Source: Lacticaseibacillus daqingensis
Lineage (GTDB): Bacteria > Bacillota > Bacilli > Lactobacillales > Lactobacillaceae
Reading direction: 5' to 3'
NCBI RefSeq assembly: GCF_003946115.1
Contig: NZ_RHOH01000006.1
Location: 1-64,000, forward strand
Length of the DNA stretch: 64,000 nucleotides
In this document: piece after piece, positions 51,750 to 62,557 of the stretch
How positions within the stretch are numbered: the first letter of the stretch is position 1
Layout of the letters: each line of letters opens with the position of its first letter
Made by a program: the position numbers and the translations under genes
Notes under the pieces: model-generated
What the model saw: the letters and a program-made list of their open reading frames with translations, nothing else
Database searches by the model: none
What the model was told of the DNA's origin: nothing

Positions 51750-52955
51750 ATGACAACGACAGAACCGATGGTCGAATTTGACGACATCAGTAAGGTCTAC
51801 CGTGGGGGCAACGTTGCGGTGGAACACGTGACACTCACCATTGACCGCGGCGACTTCGTGTGCTTGATCGGCACCAGTGGCTCGGGTAAAACCACCACGA
51901 TGCGCATGATCAACCGCATGCTGGAGCCGACTGGCGGCACGCTACGGTTTGACGGCAAGGACATTCACAGCTACGACGCGGTGCAGCTGCGGCGCAAGAT
52001 CGGCTACGTGATTCAAAACATCGGGCTGATGCCCCACATGACGATTTATGAAAACATCACACTGGTACCGAAACTCCTGAAGTGGCCGGAAGAGAAACGC
52101 CGAGAAAAGGCGCAGGAGCTGATCAAGCTGGTGGAGTTGCCAGCGGCGTTTTTGGATCGTTATCCGGCCGAGCTGTCCGGTGGGCAGCAGCAGCGCATTG
52201 GCGTCGTGCGTGCGCTGGCGGCCAATCAGGACCTGATTTTGATGGACGAACCGTTCGGCGCGCTGGACCCGATCACCCGCGAGGCGCTGCAGGAGCTGGT
52301 CAAGTCACTGCAGGAGAAACTGGGCAAAACGGTTGTCTTCGTGACCCACGACATGGACGAGGCACTGAAGCTGGCAACCAAGATCGTGGTGATGGACGGC
52401 GGGCACATCATCCAGACGGCTAGCCCGGCCGAGCTTTTGCGTCACCCCGCGACCCAGTTCGTCCGCGACCTGATCGGGGAGGAGCGGTTGGTTCAGGCGC
52501 AGGCCGACATCACCACGGTCGGCGCGATCATGTTGCGCGACCCCGTGTCGATCACGCCGGGCCGCTCGCTGCAGGACGCCATCGCGCTGATGCGTAAGCG
52601 GCGCGTTGATACACTTTTGGTCACGGACGATGACGGGCACCTCAAGGGCTTCATCGACATCGAGTCGCTGGACAACAATTACCGGCGCAGCACCTCTGTC
52701 TCGGATATCTTGAACCCCAAGATTTTCTACGTGCACGAGTCGGCGCTTCTGCGCGACACCGTCGATAGGATCCTTAAGCGCGGGCTCAAGTATGTGCCGG
52801 TGGTTGACTCGGCCAACAGGCTACGTGGCATTGTCACGCGTGCGGCGCTGGTGGACCTGATCTACGACACCATTTGGGGCGAAACCGACAAGCCGCCAGC
52901 GGATGACGCCGCAACAGTTAACGCGACTCCGGCGGACCCCACTAAGGGGGTGTAG
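51750..52955 (+). CDS. opuCA: Osmoprotectant (betaine/carnitine/choline) ABC transporter ATP-binding protein with CBS domains
   Basis: 401 residues; ATG 51750 lies 7 nt after GAGGAGG, while ATG 51744 is too close. Walker A GTSGSGKTTTMRMINRMLEP, signature LSGGQQQRIGVVRAL, Walker B LILMDEPFGALDP. Residues ~255-370 form a tandem CBS pair (VDTLLVTDDDGHLKGFIDIE; VPVVDSANRLRGIVTRAALV), which in OpuA/OpuC senses ionic strength or c-di-AMP. Start of a four-gene coupled operon. Confidence 0.93.
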   Translation: MTTTEPMVEFDDISKVYRGGNVAVEHVTLTIDRGDFVCLIGTSGSGKTTTMRMINRMLEPTGGTLRFDGKDIHSYDAVQLRRKIGYVIQNIGLMPHMTIYENITLVPKLLKWPEEKRREKAQELIKLVELPAAFLDRYPAELSGGQQQRIGVVRALAANQDLILMDEPFGALDPITREALQELVKSLQEKLGKTVVFVTHDMDEALKLATKIVVMDGGHIIQTASPAELLRHPATQFVRDLIGEERLVQAQADITTVGAIMLRDPVSITPGRSLQDAIALMRKRRVDTLLVTDDDGHLKGFIDIESLDNNYRRSTSVSDILNPKIFYVHESALLRDTVDRILKRGLKYVPVVDSANRLRGIVTRAALVDLIYDTIWGETDKPPADDAATVNATPADPTKGV

Positions 52956-52958
52956 GCG

Positions 52959-53603
52959 ATGGGTGATTTCTGGACGCAACACGGCCCGGAACTGCTGGTC
53001 AAAACCTGGGAGCAACTGTACATCTCGGCGGTGGCGATGGGCCTGGGGACGCTGGTCGCGGTGCCGCTGGGCATTGCGCTGACGCGGTTCCCGCGCACGG
53101 CCAAGGTGGTGATCGGGCTGGCCAGCATGCTGCAAACGGTGCCGAGCCTGGCGCTGTTGGCGCTGATGATCCCGCTGTTCGGGATCGGCAAACTCCCGGC
53201 GATCATCGCACTGTTCATCTACTCGCTGCTCCCGATCCTGCGCAATACTTACATCGGTATGCAGGGCGTCGACCCGGTGCTGACCGATGCAGCCAAGGGC
53301 ATGGGGATGACCCCGCTTCAATCCATTCTGCGCGTTGAGCTGCCGATGGCGATGCCGGTGATCATGGCGGGGATCCGCCTGAGCGCCGTGTACGTCATCG
53401 CCTGGGCGACGCTGGCGTCGTATATCGGCGCCGGTGGGCTGGGGGATCTGATCTTCAACGGGCTCAACCTGTTTCAGCCGGATCTGATCATCGGCGGCAC
53501 GATTCCGGTGACGCTGCTGGCACTGGTGACCGACTGGCTGCTGGGCCGGCTGGAAAAGCGGCTGACGCCGGTGACTGAACGTGAAGGGAGGCGAGCGGCA
53601 TGA
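52959..53603 (+). CDS. opuCB: Osmoprotectant ABC transporter permease
   Basis: 214 residues. Five or six transmembrane helices with EAA loop [48 protein letters not shown] is typical of OpuCB/ProW permeases. Stop overlaps the lipoprotein ATG (ATGA at 53600). Confidence 0.93.
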   Translation: MGDFWTQHGPELLVKTWEQLYISAVAMGLGTLVAVPLGIALTRFPRTAKVVIGLASMLQTVPSLALLALMIPLFGIGKLPAIIALFIYSLLPILRNTYIGMQGVDPVLTDAAKGMGMTPLQSILRVELPMAMPVIMAGIRLSAVYVIAWATLASYIGAGGLGDLIFNGLNLFQPDLIIGGTIPVTLLALVTDWLLGRLEKRLTPVTEREGRRAA

Positions 53604-54532
53604 AACAGCGGGCATGGACGTTACTCGTGATCGTGCTACTGCCGCTGCTTGCCTTGACGGGCTGCGGTTTGCCAGGGTTGGCCGGCACCGGCGGCGGCAG
53701 CATTCGCATCGCCGCGCAGAGTTCGACCGAATCGAGCATCATGGCCAACATGGTAGCAGCGCTGATCGAACACGAGCTGGGGATCAAGACCGAGCTGGTC
53801 GCCAACCTCGGCTCAACCACCGTGGTGCATCAGGCGCTGTTGCGTGGCGATGCGGACATCGCCGCGACGCGCTACACCGGCACCGACTTGACTGGGACAC
53901 TGGGGCTGCCGGTGGAAAAAGACCCGACCAAGGCGGGCCGCATCGTCAAGCAGGCGTTCAAGCAGCGGTACCAGCAGACCTGGTTTCCCACTTACGGGTT
54001 CGCGGACACCTACGCCTTCATGGTGACCAAGCCATTCGCCAAGGCGCACAATGTCACGACCATCAGTGACCTCAAACAGGTGGCTGCGACGATGAACGCC
54101 GGGGTCGATAGCTCTTGGATGAGCCGCAAGGGGGATGGCTACGCGGATTTTGTCGCCGCCTATGGGTTTGATTTCAAGCGCGTGTACCCGATGCAGATCG
54201 GGCTGGTATACGACGCCGTGGAAGCGGGTAAAATGCAAACCGTGCTGGGCTATTCTACAGATGGCCGCATCCGCAGCTACGACCTGACCGTGCTGAAGGA
54301 TGACCAGCAGTTTTTCCCACCGTACGACGCTTCAATGGTGGTCAACGACAGTCTGCTTGCCAAGTACCCGAAACTGGCGGCGGTGTTGCATCGGTTGGAT
54401 GGTCAAATTGATCTGGCCACCATGCAACAGCTGAATTATCGCGTCGATGACCGGCTGCTGGAGCCGGCAGTGGTCGCGCGCCAATTCCTGCAGGATCACA
54501 ACTACTTCAAAGGAGGGACCGATAATGGCTGA
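53600..54532 (+). CDS. opuCC: Osmoprotectant ABC transporter substrate-binding lipoprotein
   Basis: 310 residues. Lipobox LALTGC (Cys ~24). Quaternary-amine-binding fold (OpuAC type): [60 protein letters not shown], and [22 protein letters not shown]. Overlaps both neighbours. Binds a compatible solute such as betaine, carnitine or choline; which one is not deducible. Confidence 0.93.
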   Translation: MKQRAWTLLVIVLLPLLALTGCGLPGLAGTGGGSIRIAAQSSTESSIMANMVAALIEHELGIKTELVANLGSTTVVHQALLRGDADIAATRYTGTDLTGTLGLPVEKDPTKAGRIVKQAFKQRYQQTWFPTYGFADTYAFMVTKPFAKAHNVTTISDLKQVAATMNAGVDSSWMSRKGDGYADFVAAYGFDFKRVYPMQIGLVYDAVEAGKMQTVLGYSTDGRIRSYDLTVLKDDQQFFPPYDASMVVNDSLLAKYPKLAAVLHRLDGQIDLATMQQLNYRVDDRLLEPAVVARQFLQDHNYFKGGTDNG

Positions 54533-55184
54533 TCTGAACACTTGGCAACAGTTCTGGTACTACCTGAGCCACAACGGTGCGTACGTGTTGAGCCAGTTCT
54601 CGCGGCATTTTCTGATCTCGGTTTACGGCGTCCTCCTGGCGGCGGTGATCGGTATTCCCATCGGCCTGCTCATTGCGCGGCGGCGCAAGCTGAGCGGGGC
54701 CGTGATCGGGGTGGCCAACGTGATCCAGACGATCCCGTCGCTGGCGATGCTGTCGATCATCATGCTCGGCCTCGGGCTGGGCGTGAACACCGTCATCGTT
54801 ACCGTGTTCCTGTACTCCCTGCTGCCGATCGTGAAAAACACGTACACTGGGATGATCAATGTTGACACCACCCTCGTTGACGCGGCACGGGGCATGGGCA
54901 TGACCAGTTGGCAGCGGCTGACCATGGTCGAGTTACCGCTGGCGTTGGCGGTCATCATGGCCGGGATCCGTAACGCCTTGGTCGTCGCGATCGGCATCAC
55001 TGCCATTGGCGCCTTCGTCGGGGCCGGCGGGCTAGGGGACATCATCGTGCGCGGCACCAACGCGACGAACGGTGGCGCCATCATCCTCGCCGGCGCGCTG
55101 CCAACCGCCTTGATGGCGATCGTGGCTGACCTCGTCTTGGGGGCGGTCCAACGGCGGTTGGAGCCGCGCGGAAAGAAGCGGTAA
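54525..55184 (+). CDS. opuCD: Osmoprotectant ABC transporter permease (second)
   Basis: 219 residues, ATG 54525 inside the end of opuCC, AAAGGAGGG upstream. EAA loop VDAARGMGMTSWQRLTMVELPLALAVIMAG; GAFVGAGGLGDIIVRGTN. Pairs with OpuCB to form the channel. Confidence 0.93.
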   Translation: MADLNTWQQFWYYLSHNGAYVLSQFSRHFLISVYGVLLAAVIGIPIGLLIARRRKLSGAVIGVANVIQTIPSLAMLSIIMLGLGLGVNTVIVTVFLYSLLPIVKNTYTGMINVDTTLVDAARGMGMTSWQRLTMVELPLALAVIMAGIRNALVVAIGITAIGAFVGAGGLGDIIVRGTNATNGGAIILAGALPTALMAIVADLVLGAVQRRLEPRGKKR

Positions 55185-55216
55185 GGTGGTCGGCTCATAT
55201 GCTTACCTTGAGGAGC

Positions 55217-55261
55217 GGGCCCGATTGTGCGCCGAATCAGTTCGGCGCACAGTCGGGCCCC
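55217..55261. terminator. Large palindrome after the OpuC-type operon
   Basis: GGGCCCGATTGTGCGCCGA pairs with TTCGGCGCACAGTCGGGCCC, one mismatch, 5-nt loop. There is no T tract, but its place after the last gene suggests a termination or mRNA-stabilising role. Confidence 0.6.
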
Positions 55262-55320
55262 CTTGGCCTGCAAGCATCCCCACGCTGCGCACTCGGCGTT
55301 TGAGCGGCAGCAGTTAACGC

Positions 55321-55349
55321 TTGCAGCGGCATCGAGTTCGTGATACCGT
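55321..55349 (+). promoter_or_regulatory. Candidate promoter of the thiamine operon
   Basis: TTGCAG, 17 nt, TACCGT; weak -10, placed ~25 nt before the riboswitch. Confidence 0.4.
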
Positions 55350-55373
55350 TAGGCCACACTTAAAAAATCGCTT

Positions 55374-55463
55374 GTTTCCGGGGATGCCGTGCACGGCATG
55401 AGAGTTGGCTGAAGCCAAGACCCGTCGAACCTGTCAGTTGATACTGTCGAAGGGAGAAACATA
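55374..55463 (+). promoter_or_regulatory. TPP (THI-box) riboswitch
   Basis: The conserved TPP aptamer blocks occur in order: CGGGGATGCC, GGCATGAGAG, a GGCT-GAAG-CCAAGACCC arm, GAACCTG followed by a TCAGTTGATACTG helix and GAAGGGAGAAAC. Binds thiamine pyrophosphate and would promote the terminator at 55473-55509, turning off the transporter operon when thiamine is plentiful. Confidence 0.93.
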
Positions 55464-55472
55464 GTTGGACCC

Positions 55473-55509
55473 GCGCGCGGGGGCAGACTATGCCCTTGCG
55501 CGCTTTTTT
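55473..55509 (+). terminator. Expression-platform terminator of the TPP riboswitch
   Basis: GCGCGCGGGGGCA, loop, TGCCCTTGCGCGC followed by T6. Confidence 0.9.
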
Positions 55510-55533
55510 GGGTCGATCTTCGGGAGGTGGAAA

Positions 55534-56277
55534 ATGCGAAAGATGCGTCCGGTGCTGGCACTGGTAGTAATAGGCCTGATCTGGCAGGGCTTGGTGTGGG
55601 GGTGGCACGTGCCACCGTACTTTTTGCCAAGCCCGCTGGCGGTGGGGCAGGCCCTGATGACCGATGCCGGGCCGCTGACCCAGCACGCACTGGTGACCGG
55701 GTCGGAGTCGCTGCTTGGCCTGGCTTTGGCGGCGGGCCTGGCCCTGATCATCGGGGTGGCGCTTGATGCCTGGCCGTGGCTGTACGAGGTGGTGTATCCG
55801 CTGCTGGTGGTGTCACAGACGCTACCGGTCATGGTGCTTGGGCCGTTACTGATTCTGTGGTTTGGATTTGGCCTCGCCCCGAAAGTTATTCTGGTGATCC
55901 TCATGAGTTTCTTCCCGGTGGTGGTGGCGCTGGTGAACGCGCTACAGGCAGTCCCTACCGCGCAAAGTGACCTGCTGGCAACCATGGGGGCCAGCAGGTG
56001 GCAGATTTACCGCACGCTGCGGCTACCGCTGGGCATGCGTGGGTTCTTCTCCGGCCTCAGGGTAGCCGCAACGTACTGCGTCGGCGGTGCGGTGATCGGT
56101 GAATGGCTGAACGCCTCCGCCGGCTTGGGCTACTACATGATCCGCGCGAAGAATGGATTTGCAATCGATAAGGTCTTTGCCGCCATCGTCTGGGTCGTTG
56201 CGCTCAGCCTCTTGTTCAACATGCTGGCAAGCGGGCTTGCCCGGGCATTTCAGTGGCAGCTGCGCCATTTACACTAA
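55534..56277 (+). CDS. thiX: Thiamine-precursor ABC transporter permease (ThiX type)
   Basis: 247 residues. ATG 55534 follows GGGAGGTGG; earlier in-frame codons fall inside the riboswitch terminator. Five or six transmembrane helices; EAA loop LATMGASRWQIYRTLRLPLGMRGFFSGL. N-terminal WHVPPYFLPSPLAVGQAL is typical of pyrimidine-type permeases. TPP-riboswitch control supports import of a thiamine pyrimidine precursor rather than a sulfonate. Confidence 0.88.
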   Translation: MRKMRPVLALVVIGLIWQGLVWGWHVPPYFLPSPLAVGQALMTDAGPLTQHALVTGSESLLGLALAAGLALIIGVALDAWPWLYEVVYPLLVVSQTLPVMVLGPLLILWFGFGLAPKVILVILMSFFPVVVALVNALQAVPTAQSDLLATMGASRWQIYRTLRLPLGMRGFFSGLRVAATYCVGGAVIGEWLNASAGLGYYMIRAKNGFAIDKVFAAIVWVVALSLLFNMLASGLARAFQWQLRHLH

Positions 56278-56288
56278 AGGAGTCTATG

Positions 56289-57281
56289 ATGAAAAAAATA
56301 CTTATTGCGACCGCGTTGTTGGGCCTGGGTCTCTTGTTGGCCAGCTGCGGTCAAGCCCAAACGACCCACCCCAAGTCGCTGACGCCGATCACTGTGGTGC
56401 TCGACTACGTGCCCAACACCAACCACACCGGCTTGTATGTCGCTAAGGCCAAGGGCTACTACAAGCAGGCTGGCCTGGACGTGACTTTTATCGAGCCTGG
56501 TGATAACAGTACCAGCGTTGCGCTGGTGGCGGCAGGCAAGGGGCAGTTTGGGATCAGTTACCAAGAGGATGTCACCTACGCCCATGCGCAGGCCACACCG
56601 ATTCCGGTCAAGGCCATCGCCACACTGGTGAAACACAACACCTCCAGCTTCGTGACCCGCAAGGACTCTGGCATCACCAGCCCGGCTCAGTTCGCTGGCC
56701 ACACCTATGCTGGGTGGCAGGCCCCTAGCGAGGCGGCTGTGCTCAAGGCAGTCATGACTAAGGCCGGGGCGGATTTTGACCAGCTCAAGATCGTGGGCGC
56801 GGATGGCAGTGGTCCGGCCGGGTTGGGCAAAAACGGTCAGGACATCGAGTGGTTTTTCGATGGCTGGGACGGGATTCGCGCCAAGCAGGAAGGCATTGCG
56901 CTGAACACGATGCCGCTGCGCACGCTTGATGCGCGACTGGATTACTACACGCCGGTCCTGATCACCAGTGATAAGGAAATCAAGACGAACGCCAAGACGG
57001 TGCGCGCCTTCGTTCAGGCGACAAAGAAGGGCTACCAGCAGGCCATCAAGGACCCGACCGGTAGCGCCAAGATCCTCAAGCAGGCCGACCAAACCGACTC
57101 GCTCAAGTTTCTGACCGCCTCCCAGAAGTACTTATCCGCGCACTACACTGATGATCCGACCAACTGGGGCGCCATGACCAGCACCGTCTGGAACAATTAC
57201 ACCGAGTTCATGACAGAATACGGGCTCATTAAGCAAAAGATTCCCGCCAATGAGCTGTACACGAACGCGTTTTTGAAGTAG
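56289..57281 (+). CDS. thiY: Thiamine-precursor ABC transporter binding lipoprotein (ThiY/NMT1 type)
   Basis: 330 residues; the second ATG (56289) has better spacing from AAAGGAG. Lipobox LLASC (Cys ~20). ITVVLDYVPNTNHTGLYVAKAKGYYKQAGL-type start is the THI5/NMT1 hallmark; QDIEWFFDGWDGIRAKQEGI is also family specific. ThiY proteins bind formyl-aminopyrimidine or related HMP precursors. Confidence 0.92.
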   Translation: MKKILIATALLGLGLLLASCGQAQTTHPKSLTPITVVLDYVPNTNHTGLYVAKAKGYYKQAGLDVTFIEPGDNSTSVALVAAGKGQFGISYQEDVTYAHAQATPIPVKAIATLVKHNTSSFVTRKDSGITSPAQFAGHTYAGWQAPSEAAVLKAVMTKAGADFDQLKIVGADGSGPAGLGKNGQDIEWFFDGWDGIRAKQEGIALNTMPLRTLDARLDYYTPVLITSDKEIKTNAKTVRAFVQATKKGYQQAIKDPTGSAKILKQADQTDSLKFLTASQKYLSAHYTDDPTNWGAMTSTVWNNYTEFMTEYGLIKQKIPANELYTNAFLK

Positions 57282-57290
57282 GAGGCCTTC

Positions 57291-58037
57291 ATGATCGACC
57301 TACAGGACGTGGCGCTGACGCTGGCTGGTCAGCCGATCATTGCGCCGCTCAACCTGACGCTCACAACCGGTTTTACCGCGGTGATCGGACCATCGGGGGC
57401 AGGGAAAACGACCCTGTTGAATTTGCTGCTGGGGCTTGTGCCACCAACGCAAGGGCAGATCACCGTGGCTGGCACCCCGGTGCATGGGGTGCACGCGCAT
57501 TTTGCTTACATGCCGCAAGCCAGCATGTTGCTGCCGTGGCTGACCGTAGCGCAAAATATCGCACTGGTTGCGCGTGTCACGCACCGACCAGTCGAACCGG
57601 CCCGACTGGCCGCGGTGCTTGCCGCCGCCGGGTTGACCGCCGAGCGGGACCGGTACCCGGAACAGTTGTCCGGCGGGATGCAGCAGCGCGTGGCGTTCAT
57701 GCGTACCGTGATGAACCCGGCCGCCTTTCGCTTGCTGGACGAGCCGTTCGGAGCGCTGGATGCGATGACCCGCGCGCAGCTTCAGGATTGGCTTTTGACC
57801 CTGCCCGAGGCCTTGCAACGGCCAACGCTGATGGTCACCCATGATATTGATGAGGCAATTTACCTCGCCGACCGCATCCTGGTGTTGTCGGCGCGGCCGG
57901 CGCGCGTGGTGGCGGATATTGCGGTGCGGCCCAAGCACCGTGACCGCACCTGGCTAGCGACCCAAGGAGCCTTGCATCAGCGCTTGTATGCGCTCCTGCA
58001 GTCCGATTCGGTCCAGGAGGTGGCCCATGCTGAGTGA
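57291..58037 (+). CDS. thiZ: Thiamine-precursor ABC transporter ATP-binding protein (ThiZ type)
   Basis: 248 residues. Walker A GPSGAGKTTLLNLLLG (~33), Q-loop MPQASMLLPWLT, signature LSGGMQQRVAFMR, Walker B FRLLDEPFGALDAMTR, H-loop VTHDIDEAIYLAD. Overlaps the TatD-family gene by 11 nt. Confidence 0.92.
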   Translation: MIDLQDVALTLAGQPIIAPLNLTLTTGFTAVIGPSGAGKTTLLNLLLGLVPPTQGQITVAGTPVHGVHAHFAYMPQASMLLPWLTVAQNIALVARVTHRPVEPARLAAVLAAAGLTAERDRYPEQLSGGMQQRVAFMRTVMNPAAFRLLDEPFGALDAMTRAQLQDWLLTLPEALQRPTLMVTHDIDEAIYLADRILVLSARPARVVADIAVRPKHRDRTWLATQGALHQRLYALLQSDSVQEVAHAE

Positions 58038-58740
58038 CGCGCACTGCCACGATGATGCTCAAGGCACGCTGGCGCGCGTGCAGCAACGCGCGGGGATCCC
58101 GGCACTGATCAACTGTGCCACCCCCGCGGAGTGGCACCACCACCGGCGCACGCTCGGCCCGCAGCAGTGGCTGAGTGTTGGGGTGCACCCGTGGGCCAGT
58201 GCGACCCCTTCAGTCGCCGCGATGGGGGATTATTTTGCAGCCGCCTCGGTGATCGGGGAAATTGGGCTGGATCGCGTCTGGACGACGGTGCCCCTGACCG
58301 TTCAGCGGCCGGTGTTCACCCAGCAGCTGGCGTTGGCTCAGCGCTTGGGTAAGCCGGTGGTGTTGCATACCAAGGGCTGCGAAGCCGAAGTGCTGGCGCG
58401 GTTAGTTCAGTACCCGAACCGCTACTTCGTGCATTGGTACTCGGCGGCAACACTACAGGCCGAGTACCTTGCCGCCGGGTGCTACATGAGCATCGGGCCA
58501 GATGTGTTGACCGACCCGGCGGTACAGGTGCTTGCCCGGCGCGTGCCGCTGTCACGGCTATTACTGGAAAGTGATGGCCTCGAATCGCTGACGTGGGCGT
58601 GGCATCGTCCGGTGCCGGCCACGGCGTACGTTGACGCGATGACGCAGTGCGCGCAGGCCGTGGCTGCCTTGCGCGAGTGCGATGTTGCCACTGTGACGGC
58701 CGCTGCGGCACGGAATTTGAGCCGGTTTGTGACGGGATGA
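58027..58740 (+). CDS. TatD-family metal-dependent hydrolase in the thiamine operon
   Basis: 237 residues; ATG 58027 follows CAGGAGG and lies within the thiZ end. TIM-barrel metal ligands: LSDAHCHDD (HxH), GEIGLDRVW (Glu), VVLHTKGCEAEV (His), YFVHWYSA (His) and LLESDGLESL (Asp). YcfH/TatD proteins are usually called DNases, but this one is co-transcribed with thiXYZ under a TPP riboswitch, so a role in processing the imported pyrimidine (for example removal of a formyl group) is plausible. That activity is inference. Confidence 0.82.
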   Translation: MLSDAHCHDDAQGTLARVQQRAGIPALINCATPAEWHHHRRTLGPQQWLSVGVHPWASATPSVAAMGDYFAAASVIGEIGLDRVWTTVPLTVQRPVFTQQLALAQRLGKPVVLHTKGCEAEVLARLVQYPNRYFVHWYSAATLQAEYLAAGCYMSIGPDVLTDPAVQVLARRVPLSRLLLESDGLESLTWAWHRPVPATAYVDAMTQCAQAVAALRECDVATVTAAAARNLSRFVTG

Positions 58741-58816
58741 CCTGCGTCTTTGGTTTTAAGATAGTCAGTCGTCTGGTGAGTCCTTCGATGATATTAGGCA
58801 ATTTTCTACCGGTCAG

Positions 58817-58849
58817 AAAAAGCGCATTAGCTACAGCCAATGCGCTTTT
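58817..58849 (+). terminator. Terminator of the thiamine operon
   Basis: AAAAAGCGCATT, loop, AATGCGCTTTT. Confidence 0.85.
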
Positions 58850-59033
58850 AGATGATTGATGTTACGGTCTTTTGAATAAGCATCTGCGCAGTCAAAAACA
58901 GGGACGCACCCGAGAACGATTACTGTCCATAGCATGACCTCGTGGCGCAATTGCGCAATTGATAGAGATACCTTGATTGTTCGTCCGGAGATTGTCGATT
59001 CTCTGACAGCGTGCGATAGACGCATTAGTCACA
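58850..59033. other. Spacer between the thiamine operon and the PTS operon
   Basis: No gene supported; contains the near-palindrome TGCGCAATTGCGCA at ~58946. It marks the switch to AT-richer sequence. Confidence 0.4.
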
Positions 59034-60473
<1,440 letters not shown>

Positions 60474-60480
60474 TTACCTC

Positions 60481-60822
60481 CTATTTTTCAGCTGCGGAGT
60501 GTAACTGGATATACTTGTACAGGCGAATCAATTCACGGCTCATGTTCAGCTCGCTCATGATAGTCATAAGCGTGTCCTGCGCGTGAATAAAAAGGACCGG
60601 TAAATCGTATTTTGCCCCTTGTGCCTCTTGCTGGATGACAGATGTCTGGGCGTTGTGCGCCAGAACAATTTCTTCTTTGGCCTCCTGCAGTAAAGCATCA
60701 GCTTGGGCGCCATCACCCTGGTAGGCACATTGAACAGCATCTGTACAGTGTGTACGGGCGTTACCTGCGTGCAGAATAATCTGCATGGAAATTTCAACTA
60801 ACTCTTCTTGTTTATCTACCAT
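60481..60822 (-). CDS. PTS lactose/cellobiose-family IIA component
   Basis: 113 residues. EISMQIILHAGNARTHCTDAVQCA start and the phosphorylatable His in FIHAQDTLMTIM (~82). Receives phosphate from HPr and passes it to IIB. 10 nt from the GH1 gene. Confidence 0.95.
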   Translation of the reverse strand: MVDKQEELVEISMQIILHAGNARTHCTDAVQCAYQGDGAQADALLQEAKEEIVLAHNAQTSVIQQEAQGAKYDLPVLFIHAQDTLMTIMSELNMSRELIRLYKYIQLHSAAEK

Positions 60823-60832
60823 AAGAATCCCT

Positions 60833-62077
60833 CTAATCTTGGGGTGCGTTCTGTTCTTTAATCAGCTCATTGTGTTCATAGACTTTAAAAAACGGAAGCC
60901 AGGTCAACCAAAGAACTGCGAAAATGATGACGTAAAAAATCAATGCCCGAAAGTCGCGAGTAATGACAATGTAGCCAAACGGGGCTGGAAACTGCCCGGT
61001 TGTTAGTGCGGCGCTCGGAATGGTCAGAAAATTCCATTTCATTGCAAACCACACAATGATTGCAGATGTAATGGAGTTAATCCACATAGGTGGCATCAAA
61101 AGGGGATTAAAGACAATCGGAGTCCCGAATGTAATGGGTTCATTGATATTGAAAATAGAGGGGCCAAGGCAAATCTTGGCTAAAGTACGAAGTCGTTTGG
61201 ATTTAGAACGTAGCATCATTACGTTCAATGGAAGCGTCCCACCTGCACCGCCCAGAACAATTAAGGACAAGGCGTAGATACTTTCGTAACAGACAATGTA
61301 TGGAATCGACTGCCCCGCCGCTGCCGCTTGAATGTTGGCTGCGGTGCCGGCCATCAGAATTGGCGTCGTCACAGCACCGATGAACCATGTTGAAATCCCA
61401 AGGGTGAAGAAGAACGCAGGGAGCAAGCTGATCAGGATAAATCCAGGAAGTGTAAACCCAAAGTTTTGAATAGGCTTGAACAGATCAAGAATCAAATTGT
61501 AGATATCTAGATGAAGGTTGTCGACCAACACCATCATTGCGGCGACCGAAATAAAGATGGGAATGATGTTGTTAATCCATTCGCCAACAAAGTCTGGGAC
61601 AGCGGTGCTGTCTTCTAAAAGGTGTAACTTGGAGAACCAGTGATAAATTGCGGCGATAAATAGGCCGACGACTACCGCTACGAACATCCCCGAAGGGCCG
61701 AACTTTGAAAAATCGATGGTCATGATGCTTTTAGCATTAATCTTGGGCATTGTGGACATCAGGTAAGCAATAATAGCTGTTAACCCGGCGTTCATCTGAT
61801 ACTGGGGATGTTCCAGCTTTTCCATTGCTTGACTGGCCACCATGAAGACTAGGACGATGGAAATCATCTGGAATGTCCACTGCAGGATGATGGATAGGTC
61901 GGGAAGAACTGGTAGGTAGGTACGGAACACGTTATAGAAAAAGATGACCGAGCCAACCAGAATAAACGGCAGGATTTTCATCATCGCGCTGGAAACGGCA
62001 GCGACCCAGGGATTACGTGCAACTTTGTTCATTGCTGGTGAAAAGGAATTCTCTAACCAATTCATGATGCGTTTCAT
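60833..62077 (-). CDS. PTS cellobiose-family IIC permease
   Basis: 414 residues, about ten transmembrane helices. ENSFSPAMNKVARNPWVAAV start and the conserved IIC loop FNINEPITFGTPIVFNPLLMPP with the substrate-binding Glu. Imports and phosphorylates a beta-glucoside with the IIB and IIA proteins. Confidence 0.93.
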   Translation of the reverse strand: MKRIMNWLENSFSPAMNKVARNPWVAAVSSAMMKILPFILVGSVIFFYNVFRTYLPVLPDLSIILQWTFQMISIVLVFMVASQAMEKLEHPQYQMNAGLTAIIAYLMSTMPKINAKSIMTIDFSKFGPSGMFVAVVVGLFIAAIYHWFSKLHLLEDSTAVPDFVGEWINNIIPIFISVAAMMVLVDNLHLDIYNLILDLFKPIQNFGFTLPGFILISLLPAFFFTLGISTWFIGAVTTPILMAGTAANIQAAAAGQSIPYIVCYESIYALSLIVLGGAGGTLPLNVMMLRSKSKRLRTLAKICLGPSIFNINEPITFGTPIVFNPLLMPPMWINSITSAIIVWFAMKWNFLTIPSAALTTGQFPAPFGYIVITRDFRALIFYVIIFAVLWLTWLPFFKVYEHNELIKEQNAPQD

Positions 62078-62089
62078 TGTTGTGTCCCC

Positions 62090-62416
62090 CTACTCAACTT
62101 CGTCAGACTGAGTCAACTGGTCAATGAAATTGATCAGCGCACCGCCGTCCAGCGTGCCATAGATATTGGCTGGAATTACTGCAACGGTAATGTTGCGATC
62201 CGCCGTCATTTCCTGGTATGTTCCTAGTTGATTCGCGAAGTGGGGACCGAGTAAGAGAACATCAATGTTGTTCAGATACTGGGCGACTTGGGATTCACTA
62301 CGGGCATCGATGTGTAGATCTCGTTTTTGTTTCTTTGCTGCCTGCCTCGTTTTCTGTGCGAGAAAACCACTGGAAAAGCCAGCGCCGCAGCAAAGCATAA
62401 TACGTTGAGTTGCCAT
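62090..62416 (-). CDS. PTS lactose/cellobiose-family IIB component
   Basis: 108 residues. RIMLCCGAGFSSGFLAQKTR carries the phosphocysteine (Cys 9 or 10). GGAGAGTG upstream. First gene of the PTS operon, 140 nt downstream of the regulator gene. Confidence 0.94.
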   Translation of the reverse strand: MATQRIMLCCGAGFSSGFLAQKTRQAAKKQKRDLHIDARSESQVAQYLNNIDVLLLGPHFANQLGTYQEMTADRNITVAVIPANIYGTLDGGALINFIDQLTQSDEVE

Positions 62417-62557
62417 TATGAGTCACTCTCCTTAGAAGATGATGGATTACGTTTTTAGCGTAGCGTTGATGAACCAGTTCGCTCAACTACAGAATTGCCT
62501 GACTCAAGGCAACTAGATACTCATAGATAGCACGAGATGGCGGAATTCTTCGTAGGA

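Noticed and set aside
55217-55261. Another copy of the long-hairpin family
   Set aside because: It is a simple 20-bp perfect palindrome, far shorter than 113 bp and with different ends.
58027-58740. Housekeeping TatD DNase
   Set aside because: The overlap with thiZ under a TPP riboswitch makes a thiamine-linked role the better hypothesis, so no DNase name was given.
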